Source: Candidatus Latescibacterota bacterium (GTDB lineage Bacteria; Latescibacterota; UBA2968; UBA8231). Taken from it: DNA of 45,687 nt. The position numbers were made by a program, and so were the translations under genes. The notes beneath the pieces were generated by a model. It had not been told where the DNA came from. It was given only the letters and a program-made list of their open reading frames with translations, and did not search any database. Within the stretch, counting starts at the first letter, position 1. Every line of letters starts with the position of its first letter. This document shows positions 23,517 through 31,895 of the stretch, one piece after another. The stretch spans positions 1 to 45,687 of the forward strand of contig JAJDUT010000004.1 of NCBI GenBank assembly GCA_022826515.1, read 5' to 3'.

Positions 23517-25030
23517 AGGACATACTGAATGCGCTTTCTGCGCTCGAAGCCGACGCCAGAGTCAAAGAGCGAATGGCTCGCTGGATCGCCGAGTCTCGCT
23601 CGCTAGGTATCGACATTCGAAACCTCACCGATGAGCACGTTCGTCTCTTTGAACGCTTGGCGGATTTGGAGGCGGCGATTGCGGAATGGCACGAGCGGCG
23701 CGAAGGCATGAAGAGCGCTGACGACGAACGACTCTGGAGGAAACTCAGACTCGAATGGAACTATAACAGCAACCATATCGAGGGTAACACGCTGACCTAC
23801 CACGAGACCGAACTGCTGCTCATCCACGGCCGCACGGCTGGCGGGCATCCGATGCGGGACTACGAGGAGATGAAGGCGCACGATGTTGCGATTGACTATA
23901 CGCGGTCGCTCGCAGGCGAGGAACAGGTTATTGGGGAGAGCGATATAAGGCAGCTAAACAAAATCATCCTCAAGGAACCCTTCTTGAAATGCGCGGAGAC
24001 GCCGGATGGCCAACCGACGCAGAAGCGCATTGTTCCGGGCCAATACAAGACACAGCCTAATCACGTGCGGACGGCGACCGGAGAACTTCATCGGTTTGCC
24101 GAACCCGAGGAAACGCCCCCATTAATGGAGGAATGGACCCGTGACTTTCGGCGCGACCTAGAGCGGAGCGCCTATCCTCTGCCGTTGTTTTTAGCTGAGT
24201 CGCACTGGAGTTTTATCCATATCCATCCATTCGACGACGGGAACGGGCGCACCGCACGGCTACTCACCAACTACGCTTTGCTTCGGAACAACCTGCCGCC
24301 TATTGTGATCAAGAGCGATGACCGGGACCGTTATATAAGCGGGCTACAGAACGCCGATCTAGGCCGCATATTGCCACTCGCCGAGTTTATGCTGGAAAAC
24401 GTCTCATGGTCGCTTGAACTGGCGATTCGGGCTGCGAAGGGAGAATCGGTCCGCGAACCCGATGATATGGATAAAGAAATGGATGTCTTTATTCAAAAGA
24501 GAAGAGGGCCGGCACCGAATAACTCTGACGTTGAAGTGCTGGATCAGGTATTCTTCCGTCATGTTAGTCCAATTATGGAGAAGCTGGACAGGCTATGCGA
24601 ACGGCAAGGCTCTGAGTTGTTTAGAAGTTACGTGACGGCCAAGTACGCACGACCTAGCGGGAGCGGAGGCATATCCGATAGCGTATTCGGGACAGACCTA
24701 TGGGAATGGGCAAAGAAACAGTACTTAGTGAGGCCGGGTTTTGAACTTAGCGACGAGCAGCAAGTCGAGATAGGAGCGGATTATCGCTTCAACGAATACA
24801 TAGGGATGGGGAACCATGGTTTCCCTTTGAGGCTGTCAGTTGAATGGAAGCTGAGCGGAGAAAAATTCTCGTTTGAGGCAGAGATCAACGGAAAGCGCAT
24901 TACGGACATAAACCGCCATATCCCTTATTCGGAACTCAACGATCGAGACGCTGAAGTGGACTATATAGTCGAGACTATATGTCGTTACATGATGGATGAA
25001 ATCGACAGTTGGTCACAGAAGCCGGAATAG
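23513..25030 (+). CDS. Fic-domain protein (class II-like, self-inhibited) in RM operon
   Basis: The protein has 505 residues. The Fic core has an intact motif HPFDDGNGRTAR starting at His238, so it should transfer AMP or a related group onto a target hydroxyl. An upstream helix carries 'SNHIEGN' (Ser86, Glu90, Gly91), matching the (S/T)xxxE(G/N) inhibitory motif; placement before the Fic core fits class II enzymes. The last 180 residues are not recognised and may sense DNA or the RM complex. The ATG overlaps the hsdM stop, so it is co-translated with the methyltransferase. Fic genes are recurrent passengers in type I RM loci, where their role is unclear. From about 24480 the codons become noticeably richer in A/T than in hsdM. 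Confidence 0.9.
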   Translation: MKDILNALSALEADARVKERMARWIAESRSLGIDIRNLTDEHVRLFERLADLEAAIAEWHERREGMKSADDERLWRKLRLEWNYNSNHIEGNTLTYHETELLLIHGRTAGGHPMRDYEEMKAHDVAIDYTRSLAGEEQVIGESDIRQLNKIILKEPFLKCAETPDGQPTQKRIVPGQYKTQPNHVRTATGELHRFAEPEETPPLMEEWTRDFRRDLERSAYPLPLFLAESHWSFIHIHPFDDGNGRTARLLTNYALLRNNLPPIVIKSDDRDRYISGLQNADLGRILPLAEFMLENVSWSLELAIRAAKGESVREPDDMDKEMDVFIQKRRGPAPNNSDVEVLDQVFFRHVSPIMEKLDRLCERQGSELFRSYVTAKYARPSGSGGISDSVFGTDLWEWAKKQYLVRPGFELSDEQQVEIGADYRFNEYIGMGNHGFPLRLSVEWKLSGEKFSFEAEINGKRITDINRHIPYSELNDRDAEVDYIVETICRYMMDEIDSWSQKPE

Positions 25031-25043
25031 GAGCAATGACAAT

Positions 25044-25229
25044 ATGGGTACGAATTCTCTCATAAACTTGGGCAATCTGTCGAAACCGGCTGATACTCTG
25101 ATCAAGAAGGTATCGGACGCAGTCGGCGGTCTCTTTGCGCCGTACCAAGTCAAGAGAATGGCCAAGGCAGAGGCCGAGGCTGCAATGATAAAGGAGCAAT
25201 CTAAAACTGAGATCACCGACCTGCATTGA
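25044..25229 (+). pseudogene. Truncated DUF2806-like gene (5' end only)
   Basis: There are 61 codons from ATG 25044. The segment 'SLINLGNLSKPADTLIKKV' followed by 'VGGLFAPYQVKRMAKAEAEA' resembles the N-terminus of DUF2806 proteins, which are normally several hundred residues long. The frame stops at TGA 25227, exactly where sequence homologous to the 3' end of hsdM begins. I read it as a gene cut by recombination. Family recognition is from memory of the N-terminal pattern. Confidence 0.6.
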
Positions 25230-25272
25230 CGAGCTCGTGGAGAACGATTTCAACCTCAACATCCTCCGCTCC
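25228..25272 (+). pseudogene. Remnant of the 3' end of a second hsdM
   Basis: Translated in frame from 25228, these bases give DELVENDFNLNILRS. The intact HsdM has DEIVENDFNLNIPRY at the equivalent place (nucleotides from 23342), and the DNA matches closely over about 36 bp. In type I loci this motif lies near the HsdM C-terminus. The scrap lies just before hsdS, where a complete hsdM would be expected, so it probably marks a deleted methyltransferase gene. Confidence 0.75.
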
Positions 25273-25336
25273 TTCTCATACGGAACCGAAAAAGCGACAA
25301 GTGCATCGTCCATATTTAGTAGAACAAGATACTTTT

Positions 25337-26629
25337 ATGAACACTAAATCCGCATATCCAAGCAGTGTTGTTAAAGGTATCCCTCGGCTTGGACGGAAAC
25401 CAGAGGGTTGGCGTGAGGTTGCTTTTGGGGATGTGCTCGAAGTTGTCAAGCGGCCGGCGACAATCGATCCAGATCAGAGCTACCAACTCATCAACGTCAA
25501 GCGGAATCGTGGAGGGGTTATCCCCCGTGAAACGAAGCGTGGTAGTGAAATCAAGACCCAAACGCAGTTCTATGTTGCGGCTGACGATTTTGTGATTTCT
25601 CGAAGACAGATAGTGCATGGAGCCTGCGGTATTGTCCCGCCGGAGTTGGATGGAGCGTTAGTATCTAATGAATACTCGACACTTGTTCCCAAGAACGGTC
25701 TGTGTCTGAAGTTCTTGGCTTATTTCTCCCACACGAGTCATTTCCAGAAGACTTGTTTCCACGCCAGTGTAGGTGTTGTGATCGAGAAAATGATCTTCAA
25801 CCTCGATGCCTGGCTGAGACACCGGTTCTACTTACCGCCTTTGGAAGAACAGGAGCGCATCGTACGAATTATCGCAGCAGCCGATCGAGCAATTGCGCGT
25901 ACTGAAGACCTGATAGCTGCGAAGCGAAAGCTCAAGAAGGAGCTTGCCGAGCGACTACTGACGGATAAATGTCGATTGTCAGGTAACAGTCCTGAAAAGT
26001 GGCGGCACGTTCGGTTAGCAGATATAGCTACAATCATCGTGAGCGGAGTAGATAAGAAAAGTAGATCATCAGAGACAAAAATTCGTCTCTGCAATTACAC
26101 GGATGTCTATTACAAAGATCGTATAGGATTGGACTGTGAGTTCATGATTGCGACTGCGAGCGCCGCTGAGATAGAAAACTATTCCCTACGAAAGGGAGAT
26201 GTAATTATCACCAAGGATTCCGAAACGCCAAGTGACATTGCTAAGCCGGCGGTGGTGGTTGAAGACATGCCTAGAGTGCTCTGTGGATACCACTTAGCAA
26301 TTCTGCGACCCCAAAAAGTGCATGGTCCGTTCCTCGCTCAACTCCTTCGTCTCTCTCGCATCCGGCACGAATTTTATCGAGTCGCCAACGGCGTCACTCG
26401 CTATGGACTTGGCCGACATGCCATAGCAAGTCTGCTTCTGAGGTTGCCGAGTCATGGAGAGCAACTACGAATCGCTGCCGTTCTTGGTTGTCTTGATCGG
26501 CATGTCGAATTGCTCCAAACGAAACTTACTGCTCTTCGGGAGATCAAGAGAGGATTGATGCAAAGGCTCTTTGCCGACAGCACAAGTGAAGTCAGATTAG
26601 CAAGAGGGGAGAATCGTAATGCACCTTGA
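25337..26629 (+). CDS. hsdS: Type I specificity subunit HsdS (two TRDs)
   Basis: The protein has 430 residues from ATG 25337; an upstream in-frame TTG would only add residues read out of frame through the hsdM remnant. It has the classical layout. TRD1 covers about 20-170 ('GWREVAFGDVLEVVKRP'); the first conserved helix begins at 'LPPLEEQERIVRIIAAADRAI' and continues to 'LKKELAERLL'. TRD2 follows ('WRHVRLADIATIIVSGV'), then a second helix ('EQLRIAAVLGCLDRHVELL', 'LTALREIKRGLMQRLF'). It selects the bipartite target for methylation and cleavage. Base composition is clearly more A/T-rich than that of hsdR or the window's core genes. Its 3' end overlaps the HEPN gene by 11 bp. Confidence 0.92.
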   Translation: MNTKSAYPSSVVKGIPRLGRKPEGWREVAFGDVLEVVKRPATIDPDQSYQLINVKRNRGGVIPRETKRGSEIKTQTQFYVAADDFVISRRQIVHGACGIVPPELDGALVSNEYSTLVPKNGLCLKFLAYFSHTSHFQKTCFHASVGVVIEKMIFNLDAWLRHRFYLPPLEEQERIVRIIAAADRAIARTEDLIAAKRKLKKELAERLLTDKCRLSGNSPEKWRHVRLADIATIIVSGVDKKSRSSETKIRLCNYTDVYYKDRIGLDCEFMIATASAAEIENYSLRKGDVIITKDSETPSDIAKPAVVVEDMPRVLCGYHLAILRPQKVHGPFLAQLLRLSRIRHEFYRVANGVTRYGLGRHAIASLLLRLPSHGEQLRIAAVLGCLDRHVELLQTKLTALREIKRGLMQRLFADSTSEVRLARGENRNAP

Positions 26630-27311
26630 GGACCTAATTCAACGAATAGATCAACTCATCGAAAAGGCCGACGAGGTTATTCAGACCAAAGAGGCAAGGC
26701 TGCTAATGGGTACCTCTGACCCTGATCCAATACAAACCTACGTCAATAAAGGGTTGTTTCATCCCTTTCGGTCGGCCTCTCTTTCGTTCCTTTCCAGGAC
26801 TTTCGGCAAGGACCACATTTACTATGTTGAATTCAATTCAAAGGTCGATCAACCAAAGCTAGACTGTGCCGAGACAGGCCGTGGTATCTTATCTTTTGCG
26901 CGGGAGGAATTGGTAGGTGGTTGGCTTACTACAACAAAGGGCTTGATTTCCGCTGAGATCTTCTCTGACTTCCTCGAAATGGCGCAGCATTTGCTCGACG
27001 AAGGATATAAGGATCCCGCTGCGGTTATGGCCGGCAGCGTTCTGGAAGAGCATTTACGGCAGCTTTGCCAGAAACACGGTATCTCGACGGAAGCGACTAG
27101 ACAGGGCCGCCCGCACCCTAAAAAAGCAGATACGCTCAATGCAGACCTTACCAAAAAACAGGTATACAACAGGCTTGATCAGAAGAATGTGACCGCATGG
27201 CTGGATCTTCGGAATAAAGCCGCCCACGGGAAATATCAGGAGTACACAGAGGAGCAGGTCTCACTAATGCTCCAGAGTCTCTCAGATTTCATGGTTCGCA
27301 TACCTCTTTAG
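26619..27311 (+). CDS. HEPN-motif protein, possible RM-associated RNase
   Basis: The protein has 230 residues and overlaps the end of hsdS by 11 bp, so it is part of the RM operon. The N-terminal helix 'LEDLIQRIDQLIEKADEVI' is followed by a region I do not recognise. The C-terminal half is helical and holds 'WLDLRNKAAHGKYQEYTEEQV', with Arg198-Asn199 and His203 fitting the R-N-x3-H HEPN nuclease motif. HEPN domains in defence loci are commonly RNases that trigger dormancy or suicide. Residues 'HLLDEGYKDPAAVMAGSVLEEHL' also fit HEPN helical packing. The function is inferred from motif and location, and no known Abi family is claimed. Confidence 0.7.
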   Translation: MHLEDLIQRIDQLIEKADEVIQTKEARLLMGTSDPDPIQTYVNKGLFHPFRSASLSFLSRTFGKDHIYYVEFNSKVDQPKLDCAETGRGILSFAREELVGGWLTTTKGLISAEIFSDFLEMAQHLLDEGYKDPAAVMAGSVLEEHLRQLCQKHGISTEATRQGRPHPKKADTLNADLTKKQVYNRLDQKNVTAWLDLRNKAAHGKYQEYTEEQVSLMLQSLSDFMVRIPL

Positions 27312-27342
27312 CTGTGAGAAAATCTCTTTCGCGTCCTATAAC

Positions 27343-27546
27343 ATGGATTCTGAACTCATCCAATCCGATCCCGCAGTCCTGAGGGGTAAACCCGTCGTCG
27401 CGGGAACGCGCATTACTGTTGAGTCGATTCTGGAGAAACTCTCCGCAGGTGAGTCAGTGGATCAAATCCTTGAAGCCCATCCTCGTTTGACTAGGGAAGG
27501 CGTCCTAGCGGCCTTGAATTTCGCCGCTCAAGCCCCGCGCCGCTAG
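27343..27546 (+). CDS. DUF433 antitoxin-like protein
   Basis: The protein has 67 residues. 'SDPAVLRGKPVVAGTRITVESILEKLSAGESVDQILEAHPRLTREGVLAALNF' region is diagnostic of DUF433, a small winged-helix family usually paired with a DUF5615 PIN-like toxin. No such toxin follows here; the next sequence is a truncated DUF2442 start. It is therefore either an orphan antitoxin or a relic inside the RM island. Confidence 0.85.
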   Translation: MDSELIQSDPAVLRGKPVVAGTRITVESILEKLSAGESVDQILEAHPRLTREGVLAALNFAAQAPRR

Positions 27547-27561
27547 ACAAAGGAGTGCCGT

Positions 27562-27633
27562 ATGCTACACGACGTTGTTTCTGCTATCTATCAGGGTGGC
27601 TACCTAATCGAGCTAGAGTTCGATGACGGCTAG
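27562..27633 (+). pseudogene. Truncated DUF2442-like gene
   Basis: There are 23 codons with a good AAAGGAG ribosome site at 27549-27555. The product starts MLHDVVSAIYQGGYLIELEF and ends after DDG at a TAG. This matches only the first beta-hairpin of DUF2442 proteins (usually about 80 residues or more), so the gene is a stub. It is followed by the 24-bp repeat at 27643. Confidence 0.6.
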
Positions 27634-27642
27634 TGCGGAACC

Positions 27643-27666
27643 CGAACCTAATCGAGGTGCCTGATG
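27643..27666 (+). repeat. 24-bp direct repeat, copy 1 (hsdR leader)
   Basis: A 24-bp sequence starting CGAACCTAATCGAGGTGCC and ending in GATG is identical at 31821-31844. Here it supplies the GAGGTG ribosome site and ATG of hsdR. In another frame both copies encode NLIEVPD, fitting the tail of the small broken gene at 31671. This suggests duplicated or recombined material at both ends of hsdR. Confidence 0.8.
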
Positions 27667-30600
27667 GCCCTACCCTCCTTCCAAGAAAAGCTCATCTCCC
27701 AACTTCCTGCGGTGGCGCTTCTGCAGAATCTCGGCTACGAGTACCTCAGCCCGAAAAAAGCGAACGAAGCTCGCGGCGGTCGGCTGGGCAGCGTACTCCT
27801 CGACAAGATACTGACGGATCAACTGCGCAATCAGAACACCATCCTCTTCAGAGGCCGCACGTATCCCTTCAGCGAGGGCAATATCCTTGCGGCAGTTCAG
27901 GCACTGAAGGACATAGTAGATGACGGCCTGCTGCCAACCAACGAGAAAGCGTATGACTTGCTGTGCATGGGGAAGAGCCTGCAACAATCGGTCGAAGGAG
28001 ACACCAAGAGCTTTCAGCTCAATTACATCGACTGGGAACATCCCGAAAACAACGCCTACCACGTGACCGAGGAGTTCGTGGTCGAGCGCAGTGGTAGCCA
28101 GGAGACCCGCCGACCCGACATCGTGCTCTTCGTCAACGGGATTCCGCTGGTGGCCATCGAGTGCAAACGGCCCGACATGAAGGACCCAATCGGTCAGGCC
28201 ATTAGCCAGCATATCCGCAACCAGCAACAAGACCAGATCCCCCGTCTTTTCTTTTACGCACAACTTCTCCTCGCCATCTCGAAGAACGAAGCCAAGTACG
28301 CCACGGTGGGTACGCCCGCCAAGTTCTGGTCGGTGTGGAAGGAGAATTTCAGCGAGAGCGATGCGGCTGACCTGAAGAAGAGGGTGAGCCTTCCGCTGAG
28401 CGAGGGCCAGATCGACAGAATTCTTGCTACGAAGGAGTTTTGGGGCCGAGAGCGGGAGAGCTATGGAAGCATAGAACGGCAGGTAACGCCACAGGACGAA
28501 GCGCTCTATGCTTTGTGTCGCAGGGAACGACTCCTCGAATTGATCTTCCGTTTCATGCTCTTCGACGGAGGCGAGAAAAAAATTACCCGCCATCAGCAGT
28601 ACTTCTGCGTCAATAAGATCCTCGATCGAGTACGGGAAACCCAGAGCGACGGAACGCGCCAAGGCGGTGTGGTCTGGCATACCCAGGGCAGCGGCAAGAG
28701 CCTGACCATGGTGATGCTCGCCGAGGCCCTCGCCCTTGAACGAAGCCTCACTGACTTCAAGATCATCTTGGTGACGGATCGCGTCGATCTCGATGATCAG
28801 ATCTACAAGACCTTCCACCACTGCGGCACGCAGCCTATTCAGGCGAAGACCGGCAGACACTTGGAGCAACTGCTCAAGGAAGACAAGGCGCGGATTATTA
28901 CTACGGTCATCGACAAGTTTGAACTCGCAGTCAGCAGAGTCGGCGTGCGCAATGAGCATCCAGATATATTCGTCCTCGTCGATGAGAGCCACCGGGGCCA
29001 ATTCGGAGAATTGCATGCGAAAATGAGACAGGCGCTCCCCAACGCCTGCTTCATCGGCTTCACCGGCACGCCCGTAATGAAGAAGGACAAGAGCACCATC
29101 GACCGCTTCGGTGGCCTGATCGACGCCTATACGCTAGAGCAGGCCGTACAGGACAAGGCCGTGGTACCGCTGCTCTACGAAGGGAGGCACGTCGATCAGA
29201 AAGTTGATTCCGAGGCACTGGACGACTGGTTCGAGCGGCTTACGGCCCGCTTGTCCGACGAGCAGAAAAGCGACTTGAAGAAGAAATTCTCGTCGAGCGA
29301 CCAGTTGAACAAAGCCGAGCAAAAAGTGATGCGAATCGCTTGGGATGTAAGCGAACACTTCCGCGACAACTGGCACCAGACTCCCTACAAAGCGCAACTC
29401 GTGGCCCAAGACAAGGCCACGGCCTTGCTCTATAAGCGCTTCTTCGACGAGTTCGACATGGTCAGCAGCGAGGTGTTGATCTCGGGACCCGACGACCGCG
29501 AGGGTGAGGAGGACGTCCACGAGGAATCCAAGGACGTGGTCAAAGTTTTCTGGAAGAAGATGATGGCGAAATACGGTAGTGAGAAAGAATACAATCGCCA
29601 GATCATCAGCGCGTTCAAACAGGCTGAGGAGCCCGAGATCATCATTGTCGTTGACAAGCTGCTTACCGGTTTCGACGCACCGCGTAACACCGTGCTCTAC
29701 CTCACGCGGCAGCTAAAGAGCCATTCCCTACTGCAAGCGATCGCCCGAGTCAATCGCCTCTTTGACGGCAAAGATTTCGGCTACATCATCGACTACCGGG
29801 GCGTCTTGCAGAACCTCGACGAAGCGTTCGACCTCTACGGCCAACTCGCCGAATTCGAAGAAGAGGGGATCGAAGATTTGGCCAGAGCGATAACGGATGT
29901 GAGTGCTGAATCCCACAAGCTGCGGCAGCGCTATTCGGACCTGTGGGATCTATTCAAGACCATCCAGAATAGGCAAGACGAGGAAGAATACGAGCAGCTT
30001 TTGGCGGACGAGGGGCTGCGCGACCGCTTCTACGAACGCTTGAGCGCCTTCTCACGGACGCTGGGGGTCGCGCTCTCCAGTGTGGATTTCCTCGATGCGA
30101 CACCGGAAAAGAAAATCGCCGCGTACAAGGCTGATCTTCGCTTCTTCATGCGCTTGCGTAGTTCGGTAAGTCGCCGCTACGCCGAAGTGGTCGATTTCAA
30201 GGAGTACGAGCCACGCATTCAAAAGCTGGTCGATCAGCACGTGGGGACGGGAGAAGTGGAGCGGATCACGGACTTGGTGGACATCTTCAACGCCGACGCC
30301 TTCGCTAAGGAAGTTGACAGGCTCTCTAGCGCGTCGTCCAAGGCCGACACCATCGCCTTTCGCACGAAGCGCACGATTCAGGATCTCATGCGGAAGGATC
30401 CGGCCTTCTATCGCCAATTCTCAGAGTTGCTTGAAGACGCGATCCGGGCCTTTCGGGAACAGCGGCTTTCCGACGCGGAATACCTGCAGAAGGTGGAGCA
30501 AATTGCCGAGCGCGTGCGCAACCGCACGGGGGACGACATTCCTGCGGCCCTCGCCCACCGAGACGTGGCCAAGGCATTCTTTGGCGTGCTTCAAGAAGTG

Positions 30601-30855
30601 TTCTCGGACCACGCCAACCAAACGGCCAATGCCCGGGACATCGGTGCCACGATTAGTCTGGCCATCGACGACATCGTCCAAGAGCATCGCATCGTCCACT
30701 GGACCCGCAACACCGATGTCCAAAACCGGATGAAGTTGGCGATTGAAGACTATTTGTTTGAACTCATGGAGCGAGAAAATCTCGAACTAAGCTTCAAGGA
30801 GATCGACCGCATTTTGGACTCGGTGCTGGATATTGCGAGAGTGCGATATGCCTGA
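27664..30855 (+). CDS. hsdR: Type I restriction endonuclease subunit HsdR
   Basis: The protein has 1063 residues, full length for HsdR. The N-terminal PD-(D/E)xK nuclease is intact: 'RRPDIVLFVNG' (Asp152) and 'VAIECKRP' (Glu166, Lys168). The translocase has Walker A 'TQGSGKS' (from 340), 'VDESHRGQFG' (Asp440-Glu-Ser-His), 'FIGFTGTP' and the late helicase motif 'LLTGFDAPRNTVLYL'. A long helical C-terminus contacts HsdM. It translocates DNA with ATP and cuts unmodified DNA away from the recognition site. ATG 27664 has GAGGTG seven bases upstream. Its stop overlaps the YgjP-like gene. GC content returns to window-typical values, unlike hsdS and the HEPN gene. Confidence 0.96.
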   Translation: MALPSFQEKLISQLPAVALLQNLGYEYLSPKKANEARGGRLGSVLLDKILTDQLRNQNTILFRGRTYPFSEGNILAAVQALKDIVDDGLLPTNEKAYDLLCMGKSLQQSVEGDTKSFQLNYIDWEHPENNAYHVTEEFVVERSGSQETRRPDIVLFVNGIPLVAIECKRPDMKDPIGQAISQHIRNQQQDQIPRLFFYAQLLLAISKNEAKYATVGTPAKFWSVWKENFSESDAADLKKRVSLPLSEGQIDRILATKEFWGRERESYGSIERQVTPQDEALYALCRRERLLELIFRFMLFDGGEKKITRHQQYFCVNKILDRVRETQSDGTRQGGVVWHTQGSGKSLTMVMLAEALALERSLTDFKIILVTDRVDLDDQIYKTFHHCGTQPIQAKTGRHLEQLLKEDKARIITTVIDKFELAVSRVGVRNEHPDIFVLVDESHRGQFGELHAKMRQALPNACFIGFTGTPVMKKDKSTIDRFGGLIDAYTLEQAVQDKAVVPLLYEGRHVDQKVDSEALDDWFERLTARLSDEQKSDLKKKFSSSDQLNKAEQKVMRIAWDVSEHFRDNWHQTPYKAQLVAQDKATALLYKRFFDEFDMVSSEVLISGPDDREGEEDVHEESKDVVKVFWKKMMAKYGSEKEYNRQIISAFKQAEEPEIIIVVDKLLTGFDAPRNTVLYLTRQLKSHSLLQAIARVNRLFDGKDFGYIIDYRGVLQNLDEAFDLYGQLAEFEEEGIEDLARAITDVSAESHKLRQRYSDLWDLFKTIQNRQDEEEYEQLLADEGLRDRFYERLSAFSRTLGVALSSVDFLDATPEKKIAAYKADLRFFMRLRSSVSRRYAEVVDFKEYEPRIQKLVDQHVGTGEVERITDLVDIFNADAFAKEVDRLSSASSKADTIAFRTKRTIQDLMRKDPAFYRQFSELLEDAIRAFREQRLSDAEYLQKVEQIAERVRNRTGDDIPAALAHRDVAKAFFGVLQEVFSDHANQTANARDIGATISLAIDDIVQEHRIVHWTRNTDVQNRMKLAIEDYLFELMERENLELSFKEIDRILDSVLDIARVRYA

Positions 30856-31573
30856 CGAGCATATTCAGAACGTTGTCGTAGAGTATTCGGGTGAACAAAT
30901 TCCGGTCGCGCTCAAATTCAAAAAGAGCCGGTACCTGTCAATCTCAGTTCATCCCGACTGCTCGGTGACAGCGTCAGCACCTGTGGGTTGTCCTCTAGAG
31001 GAGGTGCTAGCATATCTTGAGAGCCGACGGGCGTGGATTGCCAAGCAGCGTCGCCATTTCGAGACTTTCCATCCACTACCGGAAGCCAAACGGTTCGTCT
31101 CTGGAGAGACCCATCTCTATCTTGGGCGTCAGTATCGGCTGAAAGTTCGCCGCTCCCGCGACGTTGAGGTCAAGCTGATTGGCCGTTTCTTAAACGTCTC
31201 TGTCCCAGAGCCGGAAGAGCCTCGGTGTGTTCGCACAGCACTTGATGTTTGGTATCGCGCGCACGCTGAGCCCATCTTCCGGGAGCGAATGGCTCACTGC
31301 TTGGAGTCGGCACCGTCCTTACAGAAGGTGACACCCACCTTGAGAATCCGACGGATGACTAGGCGTTGGGGTAGCTGCACTAGGAGAGGAACCATTACTC
31401 TCAGCACAGAACTCATTAAGACGCCCTTGCACTGCATCGAATACGTCATTATGCACGAACTCTGTCACCTGCGCGTCTATGACCATAGCCCGGCGTTCTT
31501 CCGCCTGCTCGACCGCTGTATGCCCGATTGGGAGGCCAGGAAATCACAGCTTGACTCGGTGGTGTTGCAATAA
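30848..31573 (+). CDS. YgjP-like (DUF45/M48-type) metallopeptidase
   Basis: The protein has 241 residues from ATG 30848, overlapping the hsdR stop by 8 bp. The family signature is clear: 'RYLSISVHPDCSVTASAPVG', 'FVSGETHLYLGRQYRLKV', 'RRWGSCTRRGTITLSTELI' and the zinc motif HELCH (His203-Glu204, His207), then 'VYDHSPAFFRLLDRCMPDW'. YgjP-type predicted zinc peptidases frequently follow hsdR in type I RM operons, but their role is not known. The translational overlap argues for joint expression. The TTG at 30833 is an alternative start. Confidence 0.88.
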   Translation: MPDEHIQNVVVEYSGEQIPVALKFKKSRYLSISVHPDCSVTASAPVGCPLEEVLAYLESRRAWIAKQRRHFETFHPLPEAKRFVSGETHLYLGRQYRLKVRRSRDVEVKLIGRFLNVSVPEPEEPRCVRTALDVWYRAHAEPIFRERMAHCLESAPSLQKVTPTLRIRRMTRRWGSCTRRGTITLSTELIKTPLHCIEYVIMHELCHLRVYDHSPAFFRLLDRCMPDWEARKSQLDSVVLQ

Positions 31574-31583
31574 TTGAGGTCAG

Positions 31584-31620
31584 GGCTGCGTCGGTTTCAA
31601 TCCCAACAGCACGATCAAGA
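31584..31620. repeat. 37-bp copy of the solute-binding gene's 3' end (left)
   Basis: This segment matches 32985-33021 at 35 of 37 positions. The right copy is the last dozen codons of the minus-strand solute-binding protein gene; the left copy has no gene attached. The two direct repeats flank the small-gene/Rpn region. Confidence 0.8.
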
Positions 31621-31670
31621 TGAAGATAGACCCGGACGCGAAGGATCGCGTGTTGCAATCGGAGAGGAAG

Positions 31671-31876
31671 ATGAAAAATGAAACTAGATTTCCGGACGGT
31701 TGGAACGAGGAACGTGTCCAACGTCTCCTCCAACATTACGAATCACAAACGGAGGAAGAGGCCGTGGCGGAAGATGAGTCCGTTTGGGAGGACACAACGC
31801 AAACGGATTCGCCGCTAAGTCGAACCTAATCGAGGTGCCTGATGACCTCTGCGCCAACGGCATCCGCAACTTCATA
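31671..31876 (+). pseudogene. Frameshifted small acidic protein gene
   Basis: ATG 31671 with a GGAGAGGAAG ribosome site opens 52 codons starting MKNETRFPDGWNEERV and containing 'HYESQTEEEAVAEDESVWED'. This is typical of a small (about 75-residue) protein of unknown function common in cyanobacteria and other phyla. Family members end in a pattern like IEVPxxLxxxVRxLI. Here that tail (NLIEVPDDLCANGIRNFI, from 31823) is present but in another frame, so the gene is frameshifted. The Rpn mobile unit is inserted at its very end. Confidence 0.6.
31821..31844 (+). repeat. 24-bp direct repeat, copy 2
   Basis: Identical to 27643-27666, 4178 bp away in the same orientation. Here it lies inside the tail of the frameshifted small gene, which is likely the source context; the other copy is the leader of hsdR. 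Confidence 0.8.
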
Positions 31877-31895
31877 ACTGACGTTACGCAGTGCC

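Noticed and set aside
27670..29016. 448-codon minus-strand frame inside hsdR
   Set aside because: HsdR motifs are intact on the plus strand over the same bases; the antisense product shows no recognisable family.
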